Positions 43,344-51,582 of a stretch of 64,000 nucleotides of DNA are shown here, in pieces. The DNA is taken from positions 124,001 through 188,000 of the forward strand of contig PKEB01000004.1 of the NCBI GenBank assembly GCA_002863125.1, written 5' to 3'. The notes under the pieces were generated by a model. That model was not told the origin of the DNA, ran no database searches, and saw only the letters and a program-made list of their open reading frames with translations. Both the position numbers and the translations under genes were made by a program. Origin of the DNA: Flavobacteriales bacterium. GTDB taxonomy: Bacteria; Bacteroidota; Bacteroidia; Flavobacteriales_D; Sanyastnellaceae. How positions within the stretch are numbered: position 1 is the first letter of the stretch; every line of letters begins with the position of its first letter.

Positions 43344-45110
43344 ATGAGCATGGAAGGAAAAGAACTGACGGATTTTGCCGCACAACGTGCGCACAATTGG
43401 ACCCAAGCCCCCTACGACGAAGCCACCCAGAGTGAGGTGCGTGCGTTGCTGGAAGAAGGGGGTGAAGCACTGGTGGAAGCCTTTTACACCGACCTGGAGT
43501 TTGGCACGGGGGGACTGAGGGGCCTGATGGGGGCGGGCACCAACCGGATGAATGCCTACACGGTCGCCCAAGCGACCCAAGGCCTGGCCAACTACATACT
43601 TGAAGCCGTGCCGAGCGGTGCTTCCATTGCCATTGCGTACGATTCCCGCAACAACAGCCCGGCATTCGCTCGGGTAGCAGCCGAAGTCATGGCAGGCAAC
43701 GGCATTGAGGTGCACCTGTTTCCCGCTTTGCGTCCAACGCCTCAGCTTTCATTCACCGTCCGAGAGCTCGGTTGCACAGCGGGCATTGTCGTCACAGCGA
43801 GCCACAATCCGAAGGAGTACAACGGGTACAAAGTCTATTGGAGCGACGGCGGCCAAATCGTGCCTCCGCATGACAAAGGCATCATCGAGCGCGTGCGCTC
43901 GGTGTCAGGGCCTGCTGAAGTTCAGTGGGGCCGGGATGCGGCATCGCAAGCCCGCATTCACTTACTGGATAACCAAGCAGACCAAGCGTACTGGAAGACG
44001 GTCCTAGATTTGCGATTGAGTGAGGATTTGATTGCAAACGGCAGCGACCTCAGCATCGTGTACACACCGTTGCACGGCACAGGATCGGTCTCCGTTATCC
44101 CCGCTCTCGATGCCGCCGGATTCCGCAACGTGCACATCGTCGAAAGCCAGCGGCATCCCGACGGCAACTTTCCGACTGTTCACAGCCCCAACCCCGAAGA
44201 AGGTGCGGCGCTTTCCGAAGCCATCGAATTGGCCAAAACGGTCAATGCGCAGTTGGTTCTGGGCACCGATCCCGATTCGGACCGGGTGGGCATCGCCGTG
44301 CCCGATGCGCAATCCGATGGCGGGTGGCGGCTCCTGAACGGCAACGAGACCGGAGCGCTGCTCGTGGACTACGTGGTTTCCCAGCGCGCCCAAAAGGACT
44401 TGCTCGCGTCGGGCGATTTCGTTGCCAAAACCATTGTCACTTCGGAGCTGATGGCGGACATCGGACGCCACGCCGGTCTCGATGTGTACGAGACCTTGAC
44501 CGGATTCAAGTGGATTGCGGACGCCATTCGCCGGGAGGAAGGCAAAGGACGATTCGTCGCGGGTGGTGAGGAAAGCTATGGCTACATGATTGGCGATGAG
44601 GTTCGCGACAAAGACGCCGTAGCGGCGGCATGTGTGTTGTGCGAACTGGCGCACGTGGCGCACGCCGAGGGGTCGGATTTGCTCGGTCGACTGGAGGCCA
44701 TTCACCGCACCCACGGGGCGTACAAGGAGGCGCTGGTGTCGCAAACGAAACAAGGCCGCGCGGGCAAAGCGGAAATCGCGGCCCAAATGGAAGGATTCCG
44801 AACGTCACCACCGGCTGAATTGGCCGGAGAGCGCGTCATTGAAGTTCGGGATTACGCGGCCCAGCGTGCGACGGACGTACGGGACGATTCAACCCGAACG
44901 CTCGACCTGCCGGCATCGAACGTCGTGCAGTTGGTCACGGAGCAGAACGCCCTCGTCACGGCACGTCCCAGCGGAACAGAGCCGAAAATCAAATTCTATT
45001 TCTCAGTGCGCATGGCGGTGGACAACTGGCCGAACGGCGACTACAGCCAGGCCATGGACGCATTGGAAAGCCGCATCGCTCAACTCAAGCAAGAAATGGG
45101 CGTGGCCTAA
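43344..45110 (+). CDS. Phosphoglucomutase/phosphomannomutase
   Basis: A 588-residue alpha-D-phosphohexomutase of the long (about 580) PgcA/Pgm2-like type. The FGTGGLRG motif is near residue 53, the catalytic phosphoserine is S153 in VTASHNP, the metal loop DPDSDRVG is near 308, the sugar loop GGEESYGY near 407 and the phosphate-binding RPSGTEPKIK near 538. It likely interconverts glucose 6- and 1-phosphate. It is cotranscribed with rfbD and its 3' end faces cvpA with four bases between the stops. Confidence 0.94.
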   Translation: MSMEGKELTDFAAQRAHNWTQAPYDEATQSEVRALLEEGGEALVEAFYTDLEFGTGGLRGLMGAGTNRMNAYTVAQATQGLANYILEAVPSGASIAIAYDSRNNSPAFARVAAEVMAGNGIEVHLFPALRPTPQLSFTVRELGCTAGIVVTASHNPKEYNGYKVYWSDGGQIVPPHDKGIIERVRSVSGPAEVQWGRDAASQARIHLLDNQADQAYWKTVLDLRLSEDLIANGSDLSIVYTPLHGTGSVSVIPALDAAGFRNVHIVESQRHPDGNFPTVHSPNPEEGAALSEAIELAKTVNAQLVLGTDPDSDRVGIAVPDAQSDGGWRLLNGNETGALLVDYVVSQRAQKDLLASGDFVAKTIVTSELMADIGRHAGLDVYETLTGFKWIADAIRREEGKGRFVAGGEESYGYMIGDEVRDKDAVAAACVLCELAHVAHAEGSDLLGRLEAIHRTHGAYKEALVSQTKQGRAGKAEIAAQMEGFRTSPPAELAGERVIEVRDYAAQRATDVRDDSTRTLDLPASNVVQLVTEQNALVTARPSGTEPKIKFYFSVRMAVDNWPNGDYSQAMDALESRIAQLKQEMGVA

Positions 45111-45114
45111 CGGG

Positions 45115-45699
45115 CTAATCGCGGTCGCTGACCCGCTCGATGGCCGCTTCTTCCATGCGCTCCATGCCGTCTTCAAAGCGGTCGCGCAGCTGTTCCCACG
45201 GTGTGGTGCGTTCCATGTCCGGCACCACGTATTCGATGGCGTCCTCGACAAACGGGTACAGCACCGATTGTTCGACCTGCGCTTCCGGCAGCCATTGGCG
45301 CGGTCCGAAAACCCCGTCCAAAGCATAGGTCAATGCGCTTAAGAAAAACAGCGTTTGTACCAGTCCGAGTGCCAGGCCACCGAGTTTATTCAGCATGCTC
45401 AACGCGGTGATGTCAACGATTTTTTCCAAGAGCTTGGCAATGAAATGCACCCCCAGTACCACCCCGAGGAAGGTCAGACCAAAGGCACCCACTTCCGTCG
45501 TCCGGGTGGACCAGTCGAATTGTTGATTCAGCCATTCGGCAGCGAAACTGGAAAAGTGAAAGCCGGCGTAAATCCCCAATACCAAGGCCACGATGGAGGC
45601 GACCTTGATGATCAGGCCTTTGCGAAAGCCATTAAACATCGCCCACGCCAGCCAAATGCCCAACACGGCATCCACCGCCCCAATTTGATCCCATTGCAT
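45115..45699 (-). CDS. CvpA-family membrane protein
   Basis: A 194-residue protein with four predicted helices (about 8-25, 28-46, 62-90 and 102-125) and a charged C-terminal tail. The segments DAVLGIWLAWAMFNGFRKGL and LNKLGGLALGLVQT fit the CvpA fold. CvpA proteins are needed for colicin V export or envelope homeostasis in other bacteria; the biochemical role is unclear. The ATG at 45699 starts directly at the first helix. A TATTTTGC element lies just before it. Confidence 0.88.
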   Translation of the reverse strand: MQWDQIGAVDAVLGIWLAWAMFNGFRKGLIIKVASIVALVLGIYAGFHFSSFAAEWLNQQFDWSTRTTEVGAFGLTFLGVVLGVHFIAKLLEKIVDITALSMLNKLGGLALGLVQTLFFLSALTYALDGVFGPRQWLPEAQVEQSVLYPFVEDAIEYVVPDMERTTPWEQLRDRFEDGMERMEEAAIERVSDRD

Positions 45700-45702
45700 G
45701 CC

Positions 45703-45710
45703 GCAAAATA
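45703..45710 (-). promoter_or_regulatory. -7 element of a near-leaderless promoter (cvpA)
   Basis: On the minus strand TATTTTGC (45710 to 45703) ends three bases before the ATG at 45699. It lies back-to-back with the element of the divergent GNAT gene inside a 38-base gap. Confidence 0.4.
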
Positions 45711-45725
45711 GAAAGAAAGCAGCGC

Positions 45726-45733
45726 TAACTTTC
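45726..45733 (+). promoter_or_regulatory. -7 element of a near-leaderless promoter (GNAT)
   Basis: TAACTTTC, one base off TAnnTTTG, ends four bases (GGCC) before the ATG at 45738. Confidence 0.5.
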
Positions 45734-45737
45734 GGCC

Positions 45738-46232
45738 ATGGACCAATCACAAACGGCATTTACCATCCGCAAGGGGAGGCCAGAGGACGCCGCAGCCATT
45801 CACCGCCTCATCGTCGAGTTGGCGATTTATGAGCGAGCGGAAAACGAGGTGACCACGACGGTCGAACAGCTCGTAGAAGACGGCTTTGGAAGTGACGCCA
45901 TTTACCGGCTTTTCGTGGCCGAGGTGCAAGGCGCATTGGTCGGCATGGCCCTGTGGTACGAGAAGTACAGCACATGGAAGGGCCGGTGTGGCTTTTTGGA
46001 AGACCTCGTGGTGCGGGAGTCGCACCGGGGCCAAGGCATCGGTAAGGCGTTGTTTCTGGCAGTGGCAGAAGCGTGTGCCGCGGCAGATTACGGCCGGATG
46101 GAGTGGCAAGTGTTGGATTGGAACGAGCCGGCGATTGGATTTTACAAATCGCTGGGTGCCGGATTGGATCCGGAATGGCTCAACGGGAAGCTGACGCGCG
46201 AAGGACTGAGCGCCCTGGCGTCGGGTCGCTAA
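45738..46232 (+). CDS. GNAT-family N-acetyltransferase
   Basis: A 164-residue single-domain enzyme. The acetyl-CoA loop reads RGQGIGKALF near residue 100, preceded by the strand FLEDLVVRE, and the C-terminal WNEPAIGFYKSLGA is the usual end of the fold. The overall pattern resembles diamine/thialysine acetyltransferases (SSAT type). The substrate is therefore probably an amine, but this is a guess. It diverges from cvpA and its stop overlaps the convergent DUF2795 gene. Confidence 0.9.
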   Translation: MDQSQTAFTIRKGRPEDAAAIHRLIVELAIYERAENEVTTTVEQLVEDGFGSDAIYRLFVAEVQGALVGMALWYEKYSTWKGRCGFLEDLVVRESHRGQGIGKALFLAVAEACAAADYGRMEWQVLDWNEPAIGFYKSLGAGLDPEWLNGKLTREGLSALASGR

Positions 46233-46450
46233 TATTCGTCTTCGTTGAAAAAGAAGTCTTCCTTGCTGGGGTAATCGGGCCAGATGTCCTCGATGGTTTC
46301 GAATGCATCACCCTCGTCTTCCAATTGCTGCAAATTCTCGACGACTTCGAGCGGTGCGCCGGTGCGCATGGCGAAGTCAATCAGCTCGTCTTTGCTGGCG
46401 GGCCAAGGAGCGTCTTCGAGGTAGGAAGCCAATTCAAGTGTCCAATACAT
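46229..46450 (-). CDS. Small DUF2795-like protein
   Basis: A 73-residue acidic protein. It starts MYWTLELASYLED, with PWPASKDELIDFA and GAPLEVVENLQ in the middle and an acidic end ...NEDEY. This pattern is strongly conserved across Bacteroidota in my recollection of the family. It has a complete Bacteroidota-type promoter just upstream. The role is unknown; a nucleic-acid-related or small regulatory role has been guessed for DUF2795. The ATG at 46450 gives the conserved N-terminus. Confidence 0.88.
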   Translation of the reverse strand: MYWTLELASYLEDAPWPASKDELIDFAMRTGAPLEVVENLQQLEDEGDAFETIEDIWPDYPSKEDFFFNEDEY

Positions 46451-46469
46451 GGTAAGCGTCTTCAGCGCG

Positions 46470-46499
46470 CAAAAATAGAAGAATCGCAATCACATCCAA
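46470..46499 (-). promoter_or_regulatory. Full Bacteroidota-type promoter of the DUF2795 gene
   Basis: On the minus strand TTG (46499 to 46497), 19 bases, then TATTTTTG (46477 to 46470): both elements and spacing match the TTTG-N19-TAnnTTTG consensus. The leader is about 15 bases. Confidence 0.65.
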
Positions 46500-46552
46500 G
46501 AAAATCTTCAGAAACGGCGCTTTTTCGGCTGTTTTTGACGCTTATTGCCCGG

Positions 46553-47107
46553 TTAAGGCGCTGATTCCCATGGAATTTCCGGAGTGTCCGTAGCGGTGTG
46601 CAAGTGCCGACTCCACACAAAAAACAGGTCGCTCAGGCGGTTCAAGTAGGCGACCAACCCGTCGGGGATGGCTTCCTCGCGACCAAGGGCGATGACCCTT
46701 CGCTCGCCCCGCCTGCAAACCACGCGGCACGTGTGCGCAGCCACCACCGCAGGGTGCCCCGCGGGGAGGATGAACTGACTCAGTGGGGGCAGGGCATCGT
46801 TTTTGGCGTCCATCCAGGCCTCCATTTCGTCGATTCGGGTAGCCGGTACGGGCGGCAGGTGTTTGGCCATTTCGGGATCGACGGTGGCCAGGTGGCTTCC
46901 CCACGAGAAGACGTCCGATTGGATGGTCCGAAGGAATGCAGCGTCTTCAGATTCGGCAACAGCAGCGCAGCTGCCCAGCGCTCCAATGCATACATTGAGT
47001 TCATCCAGTGTGCCGTAGGCCTCGATGCGCAAGTCGTCCTTGCTCAACCGTTGGCCCCCAAACAACGATGTGGTGCCGTCATCCCCTGTTCGCGTGTAAA
47101 TCCGCAT
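46553..47107 (-). CDS. Cob(I)alamin adenosyltransferase (PduO type)
   Basis: A 184-residue ATP:corrinoid adenosyltransferase. The N-terminal ATP-binding strip RIYTRTGDDGTTSLFGG is at residues 2-18, with YGTLDELN near 31 and a VCRRGERRVIAL helix near 130 that carries the conserved Arg/Glu. It makes adenosylcobalamin, needed by methylmalonyl-CoA mutase; a methylmalonyl-CoA epimerase gene is present at 58441. It is probably monocistronic and divergent from the dCMP deaminase gene. Confidence 0.94.
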   Translation of the reverse strand: MRIYTRTGDDGTTSLFGGQRLSKDDLRIEAYGTLDELNVCIGALGSCAAVAESEDAAFLRTIQSDVFSWGSHLATVDPEMAKHLPPVPATRIDEMEAWMDAKNDALPPLSQFILPAGHPAVVAAHTCRVVCRRGERRVIALGREEAIPDGLVAYLNRLSDLFFVWSRHLHTATDTPEIPWESAP

Positions 47108-47154
47108 TTGGCATTCTTTCGAGCTAGCAAGCTACAACGCAACGGACAGACCCC

Positions 47155-47162
47155 TACCTTTA
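47155..47162 (+). promoter_or_regulatory. Candidate -7 element for the dCMP deaminase-ctpA operon
   Basis: TACCTTTA, one base off TAnnTTTG, lies 36 bases before the ATG at 47199. Confidence 0.35.
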
Positions 47163-47198
47163 GGGGCGTAAATCACGACGCACTTGGAACCGGAATCA

Positions 47199-47648
47199 AT
47201 GCAAACTCCCGAAGCGGTAAAGCAGCTGCGCTACGACGAAGCGTACATGCGCATGGCGGCCGAATGGGCGCAGTTGTCGCATTGTGTGCGCAAGCAAGTC
47301 GGTGCCTTGATCGTCAAGGACCGCATGATCATCGCCGACGGATTCAACGGCACACCGACGGGTTTTCCCAATGTGTGCGAGAACGACGAGGGGGAAACGA
47401 ACTGGTACGTGCTGCATGCGGAGGCCAATGCCATCACCAAATTGGCGCGCTCCAACAACTCGGCGGTGGGGGCCACGCTGTACATCACGATGTCCCCGTG
47501 TCGCGAGTGCGCGAAGTTGATTCACCAAGCCGGCATCAGCCGTGTGGTTTATCGCGATGAGTACAAAGATCCCCAAGGGCTCGAATTCTTGAAGCAGGCA
47601 GGCGTGGAGCTGGTTCACCTCGAACAACAGCGGAAGTTGAGGAGTTAA
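47199..47648 (+). CDS. dCMP/deoxycytidylate deaminase family protein
   Basis: A 149-residue zinc deaminase of the ComEB type. The zinc and proton-shuttle motif HAE is at residues 73-75, and the PCREC zinc ligands are C101 and C104. An FNGTPTGFPN loop near residue 49 and the tail AGVELVHLEQ fit dCMP deaminase. It would yield dUMP for thymidylate synthesis. The ATG at 47199 is preferred over a TTG at 47184. It lies seven bases upstream of ctpA. Confidence 0.92.
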   Translation: MQTPEAVKQLRYDEAYMRMAAEWAQLSHCVRKQVGALIVKDRMIIADGFNGTPTGFPNVCENDEGETNWYVLHAEANAITKLARSNNSAVGATLYITMSPCRECAKLIHQAGISRVVYRDEYKDPQGLEFLKQAGVELVHLEQQRKLRS

Positions 47649-47655
47649 TAGGGGG

Positions 47656-49284
47656 ATGAGCGAAAACGGGAAATCACCAACTCCGTCTTGGCAGCCACTG
47701 GCGTATGCTGTCATCTTGATCCTGGGGGTTTACATCGGGCTTCAAACCGGCGGCGGATCTTCGAATGGCTTGAACATGGTCGGTCCCCGCAGTGCGCTGA
47801 ATGGCGTGCTCGACCGCGTGGAACAGACCTACGTGGATCCTGTTGTGCGGGAGGAATTGGAGCAAGTCGCCCTTGATGCCGTATTGGAAAAATTGGATCC
47901 GCACAGCTTGTTCATCAGTGCCGAAGAATTGGCGGCCCTTGCCGAACCCATGGAGGGCAACTTTGAAGGCATCGGCGTTGAGTTCATCATCCAGCAGGAT
48001 ACGCTGATGGTGGTCGCCGCCATTCCCGGAGGGCCCTCGGAAAAGGCTGGAGTTCGCGCTGGCGACCGAATTCTGACGGTTGACTCCGTGGCCATATCCG
48101 GTTCGGACCTGACCAACCAACGCGTCATGGAATTGCTCAAGGGCCCGCGCAACACCACGGTGGTCGTCGGGTTGGACCGGGCGGACACGGTCAAGCACGT
48201 ACTGCTGCGCCGGGACCGCATTCCCATCCACAGCGTCGTGTGTGCAGCCAATTTGGACGGCCAACGCGGGTACATCAAGGTCATTCGCTTTGCGCAGAAC
48301 ACCGCCGAAGAATTTGAATTGGCGATGGAGACCTTGGCCGAGCAAGGATTGAGCGAAGTGATTGTCGATCTGCGCGGAAACGGCGGGGGGTACTTGAACG
48401 CTGTCGTACCCATGGTGGAATCATTTTTGGAAGCCGATGACCTGGTGGTTTACACGGAAGGCGAACACGTTCCGCGCCGCACGTACAAGGCACGCAATGA
48501 CGGCCGTTGGAAAGACTGGGACGTCGCCGTACTCGTCGACGAGTCGTCGGCTTCGGCTTCGGAGATTTTTGCGGGCGCCATCCAAGACCACGACCGGGGG
48601 CCTATCATCGGTCGCCGAACGTTCGGAAAGGGATTGGTCCAAGAAGAGTTTTCCATTGCCACGCTCGGGGCATTGCGGTTGACCGTGGCGCGGTTTTACA
48701 CCCCCACCGGCCGTGCCATCCAACGCCCGTACGGTGAAGGTGTGGACTACGGCGATGACTACTTCGCCCGGTATGAACGGGGCGAGTTGTTTCACCAAGA
48801 TAGTATCGCCACCATAGACTCGTTGACCTACGTGACGCCGGCGGGCAAAGTCGTGCACGGGGCAGGTGGCATTACACCGGATGTATTTGTCGCACTTGAC
48901 ACGGTTCGGTGGTCCGGATACCTATCGGATTTGAGCTGGACGGGGACGCTTCGCGATGCAGCTTTTGCCTACGTCGATGCCAACCGAGCAGAAGCAGAAC
49001 GCCAGGCACAAAGTGCAGGCGAGGGGTTGGAATCCGACGCTTTGCTCACCTTTCTCATCGAATACGCAGAAGGAGAAGGCATCTTACCACCGGCCGAGTG
49101 GACCGAAGCCGAACGCAGTGAATTGAGCGACCGCATGGCGGCTCAAGTCATCCGCAACTTGGCTGGGGAGCAGGCGTATTACACCTTCCTGACTCAAGGC
49201 GATGACGCCATTGAACGCGCGGCGTATTGGCTGGAAAACAAGTCGCGCATGGGCATCGTCGACGGTCGATTAACTTTGCAGTAA
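47656..49284 (+). CDS. C-terminal processing peptidase (S41 family)
   Basis: A 542-residue periplasmic protease with a membrane anchor at residues 14-30 and no cleavage site. The PDZ domain (about 100-185) includes the IGVEFIIQQD and AGDRIL strands. The catalytic core has DLRGNGGGYL near 238, the serine in DESSASASE (295-303) and Lys325 in FGKGLVQ. CtpA enzymes trim or degrade exported proteins from the C-terminus. It is cotranscribed with the dCMP deaminase gene, and its last codons contain a promoter-like TAACTTTG for sod. Confidence 0.94.
   Translation: MSENGKSPTPSWQPLAYAVILILGVYIGLQTGGGSSNGLNMVGPRSALNGVLDRVEQTYVDPVVREELEQVALDAVLEKLDPHSLFISAEELAALAEPMEGNFEGIGVEFIIQQDTLMVVAAIPGGPSEKAGVRAGDRILTVDSVAISGSDLTNQRVMELLKGPRNTTVVVGLDRADTVKHVLLRRDRIPIHSVVCAANLDGQRGYIKVIRFAQNTAEEFELAMETLAEQGLSEVIVDLRGNGGGYLNAVVPMVESFLEADDLVVYTEGEHVPRRTYKARNDGRWKDWDVAVLVDESSASASEIFAGAIQDHDRGPIIGRRTFGKGLVQEEFSIATLGALRLTVARFYTPTGRAIQRPYGEGVDYGDDYFARYERGELFHQDSIATIDSLTYVTPAGKVVHGAGGITPDVFVALDTVRWSGYLSDLSWTGTLRDAAFAYVDANRAEAERQAQSAGEGLESDALLTFLIEYAEGEGILPPAEWTEAERSELSDRMAAQVIRNLAGEQAYYTFLTQGDDAIERAAYWLENKSRMGIVDGRLTLQ
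49271..49278 (+). promoter_or_regulatory. -7 promoter element for sod
   Basis: TAACTTTG is a perfect TAnnTTTG match inside the last codons of ctpA, 40 bases before the sod ATG. The leader would be A-rich. Confidence 0.4.
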
Positions 49285-49318
49285 GAATCGCATTAACTCA
49301 TAAAATCAAAAACGGATC

Positions 49319-49924
49319 ATGGCTTTTGAACTCCCAACCCTTCCTTACGCCTACGATGCATTGGAACCCCACATCGATGCGCGCACCATGGAAATCCACC
49401 ACGGCAAGCACCACGCTGGCTACACATCCAAGTTAAACGCAGCCATTGAAGGCACGGAAATGGAAGGCAAGGACATCGAAGCCCTGTTGGCTGACCATTC
49501 GGACAACGGCGCCGTGCGCAACAACGGAGGCGGATACTACAACCACACGCTCTTCTGGAGCATCATGTCACCCAATGGCGGCGGAACGCCTACGGGTGAT
49601 TTGGCGGCCGCGATTGATGCCGACCTCGGTGGATGGGATGCATTCAAGCAATCCTTTGCCAATGCAGCGGCCACCCGATTCGGTTCAGGATGGGCGTGGG
49701 TCTGCGTGAAGGACGGCAAACTCGAAGTGTGCTCATCCGCTAACCAGGACAACCCGCTCATGCCCGGTGTAGGATGCGGTGGAACCCCCATCATGGGATT
49801 GGACGTGTGGGAACACGCTTACTATTTGAACTACCAGAACCGCCGCCCCGACTACATCGCGGCGTTCTTCAATGTCATTGACTGGGACGCAGTGGCCCAG
49901 CGATACGCAGCGACTCGCGCGTGA
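49319..49924 (+). CDS. Superoxide dismutase (Mn/Fe family)
   Basis: A 201-residue enzyme. Metal ligands are visible: H27 in [10 protein letters not shown]76 in GGYYNH, and Asp plus His in LDVWEHAYY near residue 163. The [11 protein letters not shown] and QDNPLM patterns suggest a manganese or cambialistic form, but metal choice cannot be read with certainty. There is no signal peptide, so it is cytoplasmic. It overlaps ispD in a GTGA junction (49921-49924). Confidence 0.95.
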   Translation: MAFELPTLPYAYDALEPHIDARTMEIHHGKHHAGYTSKLNAAIEGTEMEGKDIEALLADHSDNGAVRNNGGGYYNHTLFWSIMSPNGGGTPTGDLAAAIDADLGGWDAFKQSFANAAATRFGSGWAWVCVKDGKLEVCSSANQDNPLMPGVGCGGTPIMGLDVWEHAYYLNYQNRRPDYIAAFFNVIDWDAVAQRYAATRA

Positions 49925-50601
49925 AGCGTTACCTGATTGTTGTTGCAGGCGGTACGGGGACGCGCATGGCGCAGCCCGTGGCCAAGCAATTTCTCTTGTT
50001 GGAGGGTCTGCCACTGATGTGGTGGACCCTTCGGCGTTTTCGCGCGGCGCTGCCCGACCTGCATGTGGTATTGGTGCTGCACGAAAGCTTGTTCGACACC
50101 TTCCGTTCGTTGGAAGCCACGCACGGGCCGGCCGGGGTCGATCAGCTCGTGGCCGGAGGTGCCGAGCGGTGGCACTCGGTGGCCAATGGCCTTGCTGTGC
50201 TGCCAGAGGATGGCGTGGTTGGCGTTCACGATGCGGTGCGGCCGTTTGTTTCTGAGGCGACCATTTGCCGATGCTTCGAGGCAGCAGCTGACGCAGGCAG
50301 TGCCGTTCCTGTCGTGCCCGTAAAGGACAGCATCCGAGAAGTGAACGGAGCGGCTTCCCACGCGGTGATGCGCGATCGGCTGCGTGCGGTTCAGACGCCG
50401 CAGTGTTTCAGTTTAGCGGGCTTGAAGGCCGCTTACAGCAGCGGATTCCGTCCGGAATTCACGGATGATGCCAGTGTCTTTGAATTTGCTGGCCACCCCG
50501 TTCAGTTGGTGGACGGCGACCTCGAGAACATCAAAATCACCACGCCGGAAGATTTGTACGTGGCGCAAGCGTTCCTCAGGGAACAGCGCAAAGGTCAGTG
50601 A
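49921..50601 (+). CDS. ispD: 2-C-methyl-D-erythritol 4-phosphate cytidylyltransferase
   Basis: A 226-residue enzyme of the non-mevalonate pathway. The N-terminal AGGTGTRM...KQFL loop is near residue 9, with VHDAVRPFV near 101, [10 protein letters not shown] near 132, [13 protein letters not shown] near 150 and TDDASVFE near 180. It starts at a GTG overlapping the sod stop. The sequence links to the polyprenyl synthase at 28268 through common isoprenoid supply. Confidence 0.95.
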   Translation: MKRYLIVVAGGTGTRMAQPVAKQFLLLEGLPLMWWTLRRFRAALPDLHVVLVLHESLFDTFRSLEATHGPAGVDQLVAGGAERWHSVANGLAVLPEDGVVGVHDAVRPFVSEATICRCFEAAADAGSAVPVVPVKDSIREVNGAASHAVMRDRLRAVQTPQCFSLAGLKAAYSSGFRPEFTDDASVFEFAGHPVQLVDGDLENIKITTPEDLYVAQAFLREQRKGQ

Positions 50602-51521
50602 ACCGGGTGGTGCTTGGGCCAAGTGCCCGTTTTCCGCACCCACCGCACCAAATAAATGCCCACGAACAAGGAAACCGCGGCGATGCCGTAATCCGAAGCT
50701 GCCCATTCGGGCGCAGCATTCATCTCCTGTGCAACCCATTCCGGTCCGTAGATGGCTGCCATGAAGATGGCACCGGCGTTGTTGAAGAAGTGGGCTGCGA
50801 TGGCGGGCCACAGGCTGTTGCTGTAAATGACGAGGTAGCCGAGGCCGGCCCCGAGCACCATGCGCGGCAGGAATCCGTGGAACTGCAGGTGGATTGCACT
50901 GAACAAGAAGGCGGCCATCCAAACAGCGGCGTGGATGTTGTTGGTCCATTTGGCCACCAGCGGCTGGATGACCCCACGGAAGGCAAACTCTTCACATACT
51001 GCGGGAAGCAAGGCGACCGTCAGCAACGTCGCGGGAAACTGCCATGCTGAGTCGTACGTGAGCATCGACTGTGTCACCTCCGCTGCCAATTCCTCAAAGC
51101 GGTCCGCATTTGCTACCCAGCTTTCTGGCAAGGCTTGAAGCGCCAGTCCGTTCAAGCGAAAGGTCAAATCGATCAAGGGTTGGGCGGCCCATGCCAATCC
51201 CATTCCGACTGCAATCCAGGCGGCTTTGGGCCAGCGCAATGCGAGGAAGGTGCGACCCGCAAACAGTTTGCTCGCCAACCACGCCATCAGGCCGAAGGAC
51301 AGCACTTGGTTGACGCCGTTGATGATGAGGTTGTAGACCTTGCCCTCGCTGGAGGTGGCATCCGACGCAAAACCGATGGCCTGCTCGGTGGTGTGTCCGA
51401 ATGCCGTGGACAAAGCAGCCAGTCCCATCCCGGAGGCGAGGCCCATGCCCGTGAGTACCATGCAGAAAAAGAAGATCAGTTGCCCGAAAGGGTGCATGGT
51501 TTGAAAGGCGGTTCGAATCAT
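50595..51521 (-). CDS. CPBP-family intramembrane protease-like protein
   Basis: A 308-residue membrane protein with about eight helices. The CPBP motifs are present: EEFAFRG near residue 197 (Glu-Glu-x3-Arg), a His in FLFSAIHLQFHGF near 232 and HFFNN near 263. These form the putative zinc-protease site of the type II CAAX/bacteriocin-processing family. The substrate is unknown. The ATG at 51521 is preferred. It is convergent with ispD (7-base overlap) and divergent from dusB. Confidence 0.9.
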   Translation of the reverse strand: MIRTAFQTMHPFGQLIFFFCMVLTGMGLASGMGLAALSTAFGHTTEQAIGFASDATSSEGKVYNLIINGVNQVLSFGLMAWLASKLFAGRTFLALRWPKAAWIAVGMGLAWAAQPLIDLTFRLNGLALQALPESWVANADRFEELAAEVTQSMLTYDSAWQFPATLLTVALLPAVCEEFAFRGVIQPLVAKWTNNIHAAVWMAAFLFSAIHLQFHGFLPRMVLGAGLGYLVIYSNSLWPAIAAHFFNNAGAIFMAAIYGPEWVAQEMNAAPEWAASDYGIAAVSLFVGIYLVRWVRKTGTWPKHHPVH

Positions 51522-51525
51522 GGTG

Positions 51526-51533
51526 TAATTTTG
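51526..51533 (+). promoter_or_regulatory. -7 element of a near-leaderless promoter (dusB)
   Basis: TAATTTTG is a perfect TAnnTTTG ending four bases (TGCG) before an in-frame GTG at 51538 and 49 bases before the GTG at 51583. Confidence 0.5.
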
Positions 51534-51582
51534 TGCGGTGCTTTCGCGTGCAATTTCGCCGAAAAGACACAAACACAATCAC

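Noticed and set aside
46490-46552. Hairpin-like T-rich gap after the cobalamin adenosyltransferase gene
   Set aside because: I could not draw a stem of more than five consecutive pairs followed by a T run on the relevant strand.
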